Source: Sphingobacterium alimentarium (GTDB lineage: Bacteria; Bacteroidota; Bacteroidia; Sphingobacteriales; Sphingobacteriaceae). From it: DNA of 61,962 bases. The notes beneath the pieces were generated by a model. The model saw only the letters and a program-made list of their open reading frames with translations. It did no database searches and was not told the origin of the DNA. This document shows positions 36,946 through 45,903 of the stretch, piece by piece; the first letter of the stretch is position 1; every line of letters begins with the position of its first letter. The translations under genes and the position numbers were made by a program. The stretch is taken from NCBI RefSeq assembly GCF_004342685.1, contig NZ_SMBZ01000012.1:1-61962 (forward strand), in the 5' to 3' direction.

Positions 36946-37133
36946 TGAATATCCGTAGCTTATTCTACAGATGAATTTAATTTTCAAATTTTCATCACCT
37001 CAAACCTCTCTTTTCAATTATAAATTCTTTTTGTAAACATATCTACCATTTAATTATTATATTTAGTTAATAAATATTTAGAGTTTATTAATTCTTTTAA
37101 AATAAACTCGGCAACCAACTAAACCCCAAATGT

Positions 37134-40100
37134 ATGAAAAGCGCTATACTAACACTTTCATGTGTACTTGCGTATGGTATGCAAGTCCTCAATGCACAAC
37201 AAATTCCTATTGCAGGTAAAGTTACGGACAGTAGTGGGACCCCGCTAGCAGGAGTTACCATCACCGTAAAAGGTACCAACATCGCTGCTACATCCAATCA
37301 AAATGGATTATTCACCATCAATGCCAACCAAAATGCTACACTCATCATCTCGTCTGTGGGCTACCAAAGCCAAGAACTAGCTGTAGCAGGTCGCAAAACC
37401 ATTAACATTATGTTATCTACCAACGATCAAGAGATCGATGAAGTGGTAGTAACAGCCTTAGGTATTGAACGCTCCGAGCGCTCGTTGGGATATGCTGCAC
37501 AAAAAGTTAGCGCCGAAAATCTGACAGCGAACAAACAGAGCAACGTGGTGAATGCCTTACAAGGAAAAGTAGCAGGTGTGACCATTTCAAGCACCGGAGG
37601 TGCACCCGGACAAGGTGCCAACATCCAAATTAGAGGTATCAATTCTGCAGATCCTAATCGAGATAATAGCCCATTATTTGTTATCGATGGTGTTCTTATG
37701 GACAACTCCACTTCCACCACCGGCAATAGAGCTACAGAGAGAGGGATAAGTAACCGTGCTGCAGATATTAATCCGGATGACATAGAATCGATAAATATCC
37801 TGAAAGGTGGTGCTGCTACCGCGTTATATGGTCTTCGAGGAGCCAATGGTGTTGTAGTCATCACGACCAAATCAGGTAAAGCTGGAGACATTAGAATTAA
37901 TTATTCGGGGTTAGCAGGTTTTGAAAATGCCAATAAATTTCCCGAACTCCAAGATGTATATACCCAAGGATGGGCCTACGAATATGATCCACAATCTTTT
38001 TGGCCTGCTTTCGGACCTACTATAGAAGAAGCTAAAAAATTAGACCCCACCCATCCAGACAAGTTGAAAAATCACTTTAGGGAGGCTTTTGACACCGGAA
38101 ATCAGTTCAAAAACAGCTTAAGTCTGTCAGGAGGTAATGATAAAGCTAATTTTCTTGCTTCCCTAGCCCAGTTTAGTTCCAAAGGAATTATGCCCGGCAC
38201 GGACTTTAAAAATTATTCCGGACGTATCAACACTAATTTCAAAGCCAGTGAGAAAGTGAATTTTGGCGCGAGTATGGCGGTCAATAATTCGGGAGGACTA
38301 AGAGGACGCGCAGCAAGATATATGGAACAGTTGGTGTATTGGTCACATCGTCATGATGTGCGTCAAGACATTTTCAAACCTGATGGCACGGTAGGCGGAT
38401 ATTCCAATGACAACGTAAATCCCATCGCACAATCATTATCCAACCAATTCAGAGATGATGTCTTGCGCATGGTTGGGTCATTTAACGCTTCTTACAAACC
38501 ATTAAGTTGGTTAGATTTTAATTATCGTTTGGGATTGGATATGTATAGAGATAACCGCACGGCAAAAGCACCAGGTATGCAAGGCTTGCCTGGAGAATAT
38601 GAATTGAGTAATAATGGCGTGACGGCCGCACCCGGTAGAGGTTTGATTGGTGTATATGACACAAAATTTCGTGCTATCAACAGCACATTTATAGCAAACA
38701 TCACCAAACAGTTTAATGATGATTTTACAGCAACATTAAGGCTGGGACATGATTTATACGATAGAGATATCGTAAATGAAAATACAGAAGGTGGAGACTT
38801 AACGATTTACAATTGGTATAATTTAAGTAATGCAAAAATCGTAAGCGCTTGGTCCGGAGGGGAGAAATATCGCCTTATGGGTTTTTTTGGTGAGTTAGCC
38901 TTAAATTATAAGAATTATTTATTCTTTAATATTACTGGAAGAAATGATGTGACATCCTCCTTGCTAAAACCTAATAATTCATTCTTCTATCCATCGGCAA
39001 CGGCATCGTGGATTTTCAGTGAACATTTAGATACCGAGGGTGCATTAAGCTATGGTAAACTTAGAGGATCTTTTGCAAAAATTGGTAAAGATGCCTTGGC
39101 CTACTCCACAAGTGTGGGTTCTGCCATCTACCAAAATTTGCCTGTAGGATACACGGGCTTCACGCGCGCCAGTTTATTAGGCGACCCCGAGTTAAGACCT
39201 GAATTTACGGAAGCTTATGAAGCTGGTCTAGAATTAAAATTTTTCCAAAATAGATTAGGTATTGATGCGACCGTATACCAATCTACAAGTAAAGACCAAA
39301 TTATAAGGACGCCTGTTACTTCTACGACAGGATATGTAACTGCTGCTATTAATGCGGGAGACATACGCAATCGAGGCTTTGAATTAGCCATTGATGCCAC
39401 ACCTCTACGGAGAGAAGGAATATCATGGAATACCACCTTCAATTTTTCGCTAAATAGAAATAAGGTACTTTCTTTATATGAGGGACTGGACGAAATTTTG
39501 GTGGCTGAAGAAAGTGGCTATTTAAGTAGTAATGTGCAGATGAAATTAATTCCAGGAGAATCCTATGGAATACTTTATGGTAGGGCGTGGAGAAGATATT
39601 ATTCGCCGGAAGAAATCGCTCAAGGACTAGACCAAACCACCGAAATCGATCCTAATCGTCCCTTACTTATTAGTGCCAATGGGTTTCCAGTCTTAGACAA
39701 TGCCAACAATAAGAAAAAACTAGGTAATGTGCAGCCGGATTGGATTGCCGGATGGAATAATACGTTTACGTATAAAAATATAACCCTTAATATGCTTATT
39801 GACGCACGCATTGGACAAGATCGATACAACAAGTTGGATAATCACTTGGCCTCTTTTGCATACCCTAAATATACATTGGATCGCAATGATTATCGTGTTT
39901 TCGAAGGTGTATTGGCGGATGGCACAGCCAACACCAAAGAGGTGTGGTTAGGTCAGGGAGTAGATCCTGTAAATGGAGTGAACTACGGCAATGGGTATTA
40001 TAGAGACTATTACCGCGGAGCCTCCGAATATTTTGTCGAAGATGCATCATGGGTAAGATTACGTTCGGTGTCCATCAACTACAATTTACCGAAAAAATGG

Positions 40101-40292
40101 TTAGGTGCAGGCAACGTAGTAAAAAATGCTTCTATCGGATTCACAGGAAATAATTTAGCACTCTGGACCAAATACTCTGGACTCGATCCCGAAAGCACGA
40201 CAACCAATAGCGGTTCGAACATCGAAGCTTTCGCCGGTATGACTTACCCGGCTGTCCGAAGTTTCTTATTTAATATTAATGTAGGCTTCTAA
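37134..40292 (+). CDS. SusC/RagA TonB-dependent outer-membrane transporter 2
   Basis: A 1052-residue SusC family transporter with a signal peptide (MQVLNAQ), the regulatory-like domain (about 22-100), plug (DEVVVTALGIERSERSLGYA) and barrel ending NINVGF. The first about 110 residues are nearly alike to those of SusC1, including QQIPIAGKVTD and NATLIISSVGY, whereas the plug and barrel are different. The cargo is unknown. It starts 224 bases after the SusD1 gene, beyond a terminator, so it is a separate unit. The paired SusD2 gene begins 11 bases downstream. Confidence 0.93.
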   Translation: MKSAILTLSCVLAYGMQVLNAQQIPIAGKVTDSSGTPLAGVTITVKGTNIAATSNQNGLFTINANQNATLIISSVGYQSQELAVAGRKTINIMLSTNDQEIDEVVVTALGIERSERSLGYAAQKVSAENLTANKQSNVVNALQGKVAGVTISSTGGAPGQGANIQIRGINSADPNRDNSPLFVIDGVLMDNSTSTTGNRATERGISNRAADINPDDIESINILKGGAATALYGLRGANGVVVITTKSGKAGDIRINYSGLAGFENANKFPELQDVYTQGWAYEYDPQSFWPAFGPTIEEAKKLDPTHPDKLKNHFREAFDTGNQFKNSLSLSGGNDKANFLASLAQFSSKGIMPGTDFKNYSGRINTNFKASEKVNFGASMAVNNSGGLRGRAARYMEQLVYWSHRHDVRQDIFKPDGTVGGYSNDNVNPIAQSLSNQFRDDVLRMVGSFNASYKPLSWLDFNYRLGLDMYRDNRTAKAPGMQGLPGEYELSNNGVTAAPGRGLIGVYDTKFRAINSTFIANITKQFNDDFTATLRLGHDLYDRDIVNENTEGGDLTIYNWYNLSNAKIVSAWSGGEKYRLMGFFGELALNYKNYLFFNITGRNDVTSSLLKPNNSFFYPSATASWIFSEHLDTEGALSYGKLRGSFAKIGKDALAYSTSVGSAIYQNLPVGYTGFTRASLLGDPELRPEFTEAYEAGLELKFFQNRLGIDATVYQSTSKDQIIRTPVTSTTGYVTAAINAGDIRNRGFELAIDATPLRREGISWNTTFNFSLNRNKVLSLYEGLDEILVAEESGYLSSNVQMKLIPGESYGILYGRAWRRYYSPEEIAQGLDQTTEIDPNRPLLISANGFPVLDNANNKKKLGNVQPDWIAGWNNTFTYKNITLNMLIDARIGQDRYNKLDNHLASFAYPKYTLDRNDYRVFEGVLADGTANTKEVWLGQGVDPVNGVNYGNGYYRDYYRGASEYFVEDASWVRLRSVSINYNLPKKWLGAGNVVKNASIGFTGNNLALWTKYSGLDPESTTTNSGSNIEAFAGMTYPAVRSFLFNINVGF

Positions 40293-40303
40293 CCTTTAAG
40301 ATT

Positions 40304-41722
40304 ATGAAAACGTACAAAATTAAGAATTTGGTATATATGTCCTTAGCTATGCTAAGTCTAAATACAAGTTGTGGCGATTATTTTGAGGTCACGGATAATC
40401 CATCTTTAGTGAATAACCCGAACATCAACGGCATGTTGACAACGGCAACACACAAAGCCGCTCTCAATAGTTATAATGTCGCCTATATTATTTCCAATTA
40501 TTGTCAGTATACGGCGAGTCCAACTCCGGGAAGTGCCACCGATAATTACGAACCTACGAACAATGCTTCTACTTGGGATGCACTATACTACGCCTTGTCG
40601 GATCTCCAAGATTTAATTACCAAATCCGAAGCAGAGGGAGCACAGCATCATTTGGGGATTGGAAAGCTATTAATGGCCTATCAATTGGGATTAGTAGCTG
40701 ATTTATGGGGATCAGCGCCCTATTCCGAAGCATTTCTGAAGGTAAATACTTTACAACCAAAGTTTGATTCCGAAGAAGAACTTTTTGAAGCACAGAAAAA
40801 TTTGATAGACGAAGGAATTGCCAATCTACAACAATCCGCTTCAGCCACATTGGGCCAAAATGCAGACCTAATTCATGGCAATAATGTCCAAAAATGGATA
40901 AAAACAGGTTATGCCCTGCAAGCGAGATTATTAAATAAAATAAGTAAAAAACCGGCTTACAACGCAGCAACTGTGCTCAGTGCCATAGACAAATCGTATC
41001 AGTCCAATGGAGATGATGCCGGGATGCGTGTTTTTAATGGAATCAATCCGTGGGCACAAGTAGCACGTAATAATGAAAATCTATTACTTGATGGCTGGCT
41101 TTCCGCCAATTTTATAAATCATCTGAATGGGACTAAATTTGGCTTCGAGGATCCGCGCATCAAATTCATCACGGAAAAAGCGCAAGTCGGAAACGTTTAT
41201 ATAGGTACTGTCAATGGCCAAGGAAATATTGGTTCGAATTCGGCAAAGGATGAGAGTTACATCAGCAGAAAGTCGACCTTAACCGCAGATACCTCGGCAG
41301 TCACCATCATTTCTTTTGCGGAGATAAAAATGCTGGAGGCGGAAGCAGCATTAAGAGCGAATAACAGACCTAGAGCTTACCAAGCTTATTTGGCGGGTAT
41401 ACGTGCCAATTTCAATAAAATTGGAGTTAGTACATCAGAACTCAATGATTACATCGCGCGTCCTTCAGTGGCCGTAGGAGAAGGCAATCTACAGCTGAAT
41501 GATATATTTAGAGAGAAATATATCATTACCTATTTAAATCCAGAAGCCTGGAATGATCTAAGAAGATTTGATTACAAAATCAAAGATTTTAAGATGCCGG
41601 TGAATGCTAAGTTGTCCACTTTTATTCGACGACTAGCTTATCCATCTTCAGAGCGTGCAGAGAATGGTAACAATGTACCAGCAGAAGTCTCTCTAGACAC
41701 CAAATTATGGTGGGATCAATAA
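40304..41722 (+). CDS. SusD-like lipoprotein 2
   Basis: A 472-residue surface lipoprotein paired with SusC2. The signal peptide ends NTSC (Cys23), followed by GDYFEVTDNPSLV, which places it in the SusD-like_2 type group, unlike SusD1. Blocks such as LLMAYQLGLVADLWGSAPYS and EIKMLEAEAALRA are typical. The two SusD proteins being of different subgroups suggests different ligands. The gene ends 27 bases before MITE copy 2 and shares the split terminator with the convergent SDR gene. Confidence 0.9.
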   Translation: MKTYKIKNLVYMSLAMLSLNTSCGDYFEVTDNPSLVNNPNINGMLTTATHKAALNSYNVAYIISNYCQYTASPTPGSATDNYEPTNNASTWDALYYALSDLQDLITKSEAEGAQHHLGIGKLLMAYQLGLVADLWGSAPYSEAFLKVNTLQPKFDSEEELFEAQKNLIDEGIANLQQSASATLGQNADLIHGNNVQKWIKTGYALQARLLNKISKKPAYNAATVLSAIDKSYQSNGDDAGMRVFNGINPWAQVARNNENLLLDGWLSANFINHLNGTKFGFEDPRIKFITEKAQVGNVYIGTVNGQGNIGSNSAKDESYISRKSTLTADTSAVTIISFAEIKMLEAEAALRANNRPRAYQAYLAGIRANFNKIGVSTSELNDYIARPSVAVGEGNLQLNDIFREKYIITYLNPEAWNDLRRFDYKIKDFKMPVNAKLSTFIRRLAYPSSERAENGNNVPAEVSLDTKLWWDQ

Positions 41723-41749
41723 CGAATAGATAAAAGGTTCCCGTAGTTG

Positions 41750-41937
41750 GAGGGCACTGAAAAAGTCCTCTTCAAAAATTTGAGTATCAAAAAAAGTGAA
41801 AAAGCCCATATTTAACCCACTGAGAATCTCATATTTGAAGAGTTGTTGCTAAATGCATTCAAATAAACAAAGGATAAGGGCTTATGAGTATAAAAATTCA
41901 TAAGCCCTTTTTTAGTGGATAGTTTTTCAGTGCCCTC
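41750..41937. mobile_element. MITE-like element, copy 2 (188 bp)
   Basis: Second copy of the element at 7377-7563, in the same orientation. The 15-bp terminal inverted repeats are identical, and the 8-bp direct repeat CGTAGTTG flanks it (41742-41749 and 41938-41945). It differs from copy 1 by one extra T near the left end and five substitutions. It has no coding capacity. Like copy 1 it sits in the loop of a terminator between convergent genes, and it holds the same internal terminator hairpin (41876-41913). Different target duplications at the two sites show independent insertions rather than a duplicated region. Confidence 0.88.
41876..41913 (+). terminator. Terminator carried inside MITE copy 2
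   Basis: Same 12-bp stem, 10-base loop and T-run as in copy 1, with no base changes. It can end SusD2 transcription inside the element. Confidence 0.75.
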
Positions 41938-41959
41938 CGTAGTTGGGAGCCTTTTTTAT

Positions 41960-42754
41960 TTAAAATAAACTCTTTGCGATTCCACCATCTAAAGGAATAC
42001 TTGCTCCCGTTAAGAAAGACGCGTATTCCGAAGCCAAAAATGCCACCAAATAACCATATTCTTTGGGATCACCCAGGCGCTTAGCAGGTACGGATTGTAT
42101 ACGATTAGCACGTACCTCATCAAAAGAATTTCCTTCTTTTGATGCTTGATTATCCATCAACGAAGTCAATCGTTCCGTTTCAAAATAACCTGTCAAAATA
42201 GAATTAACAGTAATATCATCTTTAGCTACTTCATTGGCTAAGGATTTGGACCAAGATACCAAAGCTGTACGCATTGTATTGGATAGGACCAAATTGTTTT
42301 GTGGTTCCTTCACAGTCATTGAAGAAACATTTATAATCCGACCCCCACCATTTTCTCGCATCTTAGCAAGCGCAAGATTAGTTGTATATACGGCATTTTG
42401 AAACAAGAGATTAAAGGCTTGCTGATAATCTGCTTTGGTCAGTTGTAAGATAGTACCAGGATTAGGACCTTGCGTATTATTGACCAAAATATCTACGGCA
42501 TATTTTTCAAAATATTCATCCATGTGGCTTACATATTTTACATGATCCAAATAATCAGTTACGATATAGGTATGATGTTGGTCCACATCTGTACGCAGCT
42601 CTTTTAAAGTCTCTTGAAGTTTCTCCTCATTCCTACCGACCAATGTTACATTGGCGCCACAGTTGGCTAATTGCAGTGCGATTGCTTTTCCTATACCGGA
42701 GGTGCTTCCTCCAACTAACGAGTTTTTCCCATTCAAGCTTATTTCCATAGTCAT
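41960..42754 (-). CDS. SDR family oxidoreductase without the Tyr/Lys pair
   Basis: A 264-residue short-chain dehydrogenase/reductase fold. The cofactor motif GGSTSGIGKAI, the ILVNNTQG segment (NNAG-like) and the structural NVSS serine are all present. Where classical SDRs have YxxxK, this protein has SNTMR (158-162): the catalytic Tyr is Ser158 and the Lys is Arg162. It belongs to a known divergent FabG-like group with this pattern, whose activity is unclear. ATG codons at 42754 and 42748 are both possible. It converges on SusD2, next to MITE copy 2. Its function cannot be stated. Confidence 0.82.
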   Translation of the reverse strand: MTMEISLNGKNSLVGGSTSGIGKAIALQLANCGANVTLVGRNEEKLQETLKELRTDVDQHHTYIVTDYLDHVKYVSHMDEYFEKYAVDILVNNTQGPNPGTILQLTKADYQQAFNLLFQNAVYTTNLALAKMRENGGGRIINVSSMTVKEPQNNLVLSNTMRTALVSWSKSLANEVAKDDITVNSILTGYFETERLTSLMDNQASKEGNSFDEVRANRIQSVPAKRLGDPKEYGYLVAFLASEYASFLTGASIPLDGGIAKSLF

Positions 42755-42906
42755 ATTTTAGAATTCTAAAATACAAATTATCTGCTATTTGTAATCCAAA
42801 AGCTTAAAGCTTACATATTGACAATCAACAAGACGCAGGAAAATAGTTAGGGATATTAAAAATCTTTTCCTTATATTTATATAACCACTTATAAACACGC
42901 TCTACT

Positions 42907-43281
42907 ATGCAAACTAAAACAGAATTCCTGATTTGGGACAAAATAGTCAATAGTGCTAAACAACGTTTTAATTACGAAGAGTATTTACAGTATTTTTCTG
43001 ATTCCAAAATTTATGATAAGATAATTCTTCATATAATTGTTGGGTTCGCTTCAGGAGAAAGCCACAATACCATTTCCACCAATTTACATAATGAACTCAC
43101 GCATATAGGCATTCATGTGTACGAACATGTTGTAGATGAAATCATCAGTGATAAACATGTCGTATTCAGTGCCGAAATTTATGCAGCCTATCTGACCTTT
43201 TCTATGTTAGAAGATGGCGACAGCGAAATCGAAATCCTTGGATACGTGACAGATTTGTTAGAAAAACCTAAAGTATATTAG
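42907..43281 (+). CDS. Hypothetical protein, 124 aa
   Basis: I do not recognise this protein. It is acidic and soluble, with no signal peptide or membrane segment, and looks mostly helical (for example EEYLQYFSDSKIYDKIILH and VYEHVVDEIISDKHVV). Codon use and frame length look like a true gene. A TATATTTA box near 42875, close to the TAnnTTTG consensus, may be its promoter. It converges on the sulP gene with an eight-base gap and shows no clear operon partner. Confidence 0.65.
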   Translation: MQTKTEFLIWDKIVNSAKQRFNYEEYLQYFSDSKIYDKIILHIIVGFASGESHNTISTNLHNELTHIGIHVYEHVVDEIISDKHVVFSAEIYAAYLTFSMLEDGDSEIEILGYVTDLLEKPKVY

Positions 43282-43288
43282 TCCTAAT

Positions 43289-44809
43289 TTAAGGCATTAC
43301 TTTATACGTCGGATCTTCTTCGATATTCACTTCAATAATTCCTTTAGCATTTTCTAAAAGACTAATACTGTCTTTGCTTAAATGTCTTAGGACAACTTTC
43401 TTATTGACTTTAGCATACTTTTCAGTAAGCTTATTTAAAACTTCGATAGCCGACATATCCACTACCCGAGATTCTTTGAAATCGACAATAACAAGGTCAG
43501 GATCCTCTTGAATATCGAATTTGTCTATAAAATTAGAGGTCGACCCGAAAAACAACGGACCATATATTTCATAAACCTTATTTCCAAATTCATCAACAGA
43601 TTTGCGGGCCCGAATACGCTTGGCATTATCCCACGCAAAAACTAAAGCAGAAACTACAACACCAATCAAAACAGCTAATGCTAGATTGTGAAGAAAAACT
43701 GTGATAGCAGCGACCAATATTCCTACGAAAATATCTGATTTAGGCATCTTATTGAGAACTTTTAGCGATGCCCATTGAAATGTCCCTATTGAAACCATCA
43801 TCATCACCCCTACCAAGGCCGCCATGGGGATCTGCTCAATCACAGGACCTCCTAAAAGAATAACTACCAAAATACCCAACGCACCTACGGCCGCCGCTAT
43901 TCTTGTACGCGCGCCCGCATCCAGGTTGACCAATGTTTGAGCCACCATCGCACAGCCGCCCATTCCACCAAAAAAACCATTTACCATATTGGCTGTGCCT
44001 TGTGCCATTGCTTCACGGTTGGAATTTCCTTTGGTATTGGTAATTTCATCCACCATACTAAGCGTCAGCAGCGACTCGACCAGCCCTACTCCTGCCATAA
44101 TCAGAGCATACGGAAATACAATTTCCAATGTTTCCCAATTCACAGGAACCATAGGAATATGAAAAGTAGGCAGAGAGCCACTAACAGATGCGATGTCCAG
44201 CACTTTTTTGGTATCAATGTGAAAGAAAAAGACCAGAGCAGATGTAAGAATAATAGCGACCAAGGATGCCGGTATAGCCTTAGTTAATCGAGAAAATCCC
44301 AATACAACAAGAATGGTCAATAAAGTAAGACCTCCCATGATGTACAGATTTGTCCCGGTCATCCAAGAAGATATGCCATTTTCTACGACTTTAAACTGTT
44401 GCACCTGAGCCATGAAGATAATGATAGCCAAGCCATTGAGAAAGCCATACATAACAGGCTGAGGTATCAGTCTCACGAATTTGCCTAGCTTGAAGAGGCC
44501 TACAAGAATTTGAATCAACCCTGCCAATATAACGGTAGCTAGCAAATACTCTACGCCATGCGATACAATCAAAGCCATCAGGACAACTATTGTTGCTCCC
44601 GCCCCACCAGACACCAATCCCGGTCTTCCGCCCAATATCGCTGTTACGATCCCCATCAAAAATGCAGCATATAAGCCCATTAATGGTGTAAGCCCCGCCA
44701 GAATTGCAAATGACAATGACTCCGGAATCATAGTCATGGACACCGTCAAGCCTGCTAAAATTTCATTCTTGAAATTGATTTTGGAAATATTTTGTGAATC
44801 GAATACCAT
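43289..44809 (-). CDS. SulP family anion transporter with STAS domain
   Basis: A roughly 506-residue inner-membrane transporter of the SulP/SLC26 family. The N-terminal transport domain has many helices with the signatures AGLTVSMTMIPESLSFA and GLYAAFL, and the C-terminal cytoplasmic STAS domain (about 410-506) has DMSAIEVLNKL. Members take up sulfate, bicarbonate or other anions. I prefer the ATG at 44809: the upstream ATG at 44827 lies inside the argC terminator hairpin. The anion is unknown, and no carbonic anhydrase or cysteine gene lies beside it. Confidence 0.88.
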   Translation of the reverse strand: MVFDSQNISKINFKNEILAGLTVSMTMIPESLSFAILAGLTPLMGLYAAFLMGIVTAILGGRPGLVSGGAGATIVVLMALIVSHGVEYLLATVILAGLIQILVGLFKLGKFVRLIPQPVMYGFLNGLAIIIFMAQVQQFKVVENGISSWMTGTNLYIMGGLTLLTILVVLGFSRLTKAIPASLVAIILTSALVFFFHIDTKKVLDIASVSGSLPTFHIPMVPVNWETLEIVFPYALIMAGVGLVESLLTLSMVDEITNTKGNSNREAMAQGTANMVNGFFGGMGGCAMVAQTLVNLDAGARTRIAAAVGALGILVVILLGGPVIEQIPMAALVGVMMMVSIGTFQWASLKVLNKMPKSDIFVGILVAAITVFLHNLALAVLIGVVVSALVFAWDNAKRIRARKSVDEFGNKVYEIYGPLFFGSTSNFIDKFDIQEDPDLVIVDFKESRVVDMSAIEVLNKLTEKYAKVNKKVVLRHLSKDSISLLENAKGIIEVNIEEDPTYKVMP

Positions 44810-44810
44810 A

Positions 44811-44846
44811 GAAAATAATAAAGCCATCAGGATATGATGGCTTTAC
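44811..44846 (-). terminator. Intrinsic terminator of the arginine cluster
   Basis: On the minus strand AAAGCCATCA pairs with TGATGGCTTT around a five-base loop and is followed by ATTATTTT. It ends the GNAT-argG-GNAT-argC transcript just before sulP. Confidence 0.82.
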
Positions 44847-44868
44847 AAAAATATAAATCTTTTATGGA

Positions 44869-45888
44869 TTAAAATCCTACGGATTTTAAATTTAACCCTG
44901 CTCTTTCTTCCAAACCAAACATCAAATTCATATTCTGAACCGCTTGCCCCGAAGCTCCTTTCAATAAATTATCGGTAGCATTGAGAATTAACAGTTTATT
45001 ACCGTGTTTTTCTAAATGAATAATGGATTTGTTCGTATTTACGACCTGTTTTAAATCTATATTAGCTTTAGAAACCAACGTAAAAGGATGAGAGGCATAA
45101 TACGAATTATACAATTCATAAGCTTCTTCTTCCGTAAGATCAGAATCTACATAAATGGAAGAAAATATACCTCTTGTAAAATCCCCTCTTTGTGGCACAA
45201 AATTGATCTTCTCTGCTGCCCGCTCTAACAAGGATTGGTCTGAATGAGGTAGAAATCCATCTTGCAATTGATCTAGAGATTCGGAAATTTCTTGTAAATG
45301 CTGATGTTCAAACGATTTGTAAGCTGACAAGTTATTATTACGCCAAGAGAAATGTGTAGTTGCACCGGGCTTTTGTCCAGCCCCCGTAGAACCCGTCGTC
45401 GCATTGATATGAATCTGATCTGGCAACAAACCTTTCGACGCTAATGGTAACAAGGCTAATTGAATATTCGTTGCAAAACAACCCGGATTAGCTATGTAAT
45501 GCGCTGTTTTGATCGCTTCGCGATTTAATTCCGGTAATCCATACACAAATTCTTGCCCTTGATAGGTTGTATTGGCACGAAGTCGATAGTCTTGTGATAA
45601 GTCTATAATCTTTACCGCAGAATCAATTGGATTAGATTCCAAAAATTTGCGTGCGTCACCGTGTCCCACACACAAAAACAACACATCAATATTGGAATGA
45701 AAATCTGATGAGAATTCTAATTCTGTATCACCAAATAAATCATTGTGTACGGCATATAATTTATTTCCAGCATTCGAAGCCGAATTAGCAAATACAATTT
45801 CTACCGATGGATGAAATATCAAAATACGTAATAATTCGCCTCCCGTATATCCTGCCGAACCGATTATGCCTACTCTTATTTTGCTCAT
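44869..45888 (-). CDS. argC: N-acyl-gamma-glutamyl-phosphate reductase
   Basis: Third step of arginine synthesis: reduces N-acyl-glutamyl-phosphate to the semialdehyde with NADPH. The 339-residue protein has the N-terminal Rossmann motif VGIIGSAGYTGGEL and the catalytic Cys137 in IANPGCFATNIQLALLPL. HFSWRNNNLSAYKSFEHQH is the substrate region. In Bacteroidetes the acyl group may be succinyl rather than acetyl, because their transcarbamylase uses N-succinyl-ornithine (established for Bacteroides fragilis ArgF'). It starts 15 bases after the second GNAT gene in the cluster. Confidence 0.95.
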   Translation of the reverse strand: MSKIRVGIIGSAGYTGGELLRILIFHPSVEIVFANSASNAGNKLYAVHNDLFGDTELEFSSDFHSNIDVLFLCVGHGDARKFLESNPIDSAVKIIDLSQDYRLRANTTYQGQEFVYGLPELNREAIKTAHYIANPGCFATNIQLALLPLASKGLLPDQIHINATTGSTGAGQKPGATTHFSWRNNNLSAYKSFEHQHLQEISESLDQLQDGFLPHSDQSLLERAAEKINFVPQRGDFTRGIFSSIYVDSDLTEEEAYELYNSYYASHPFTLVSKANIDLKQVVNTNKSIIHLEKHGNKLLILNATDNLLKGASGQAVQNMNLMFGLEERAGLNLKSVGF

Positions 45889-45903
45889 AGTGAAAGTTAA
45901 GGT

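Larger units (their letters stand above)
41735..41957. terminator. Intrinsic terminator split by MITE copy 2
   Basis: Left arm AAAAGGTTCCC and right arm GGGAGCCTTTTTT pair (one G-T). Removal of the element and one target copy restores GGTTCCCGTAGTTGGGAGCC, a 7-bp stem with a GTAGTT loop followed by six T residues. It served the convergent SusD2 and SDR genes. Confidence 0.78.
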
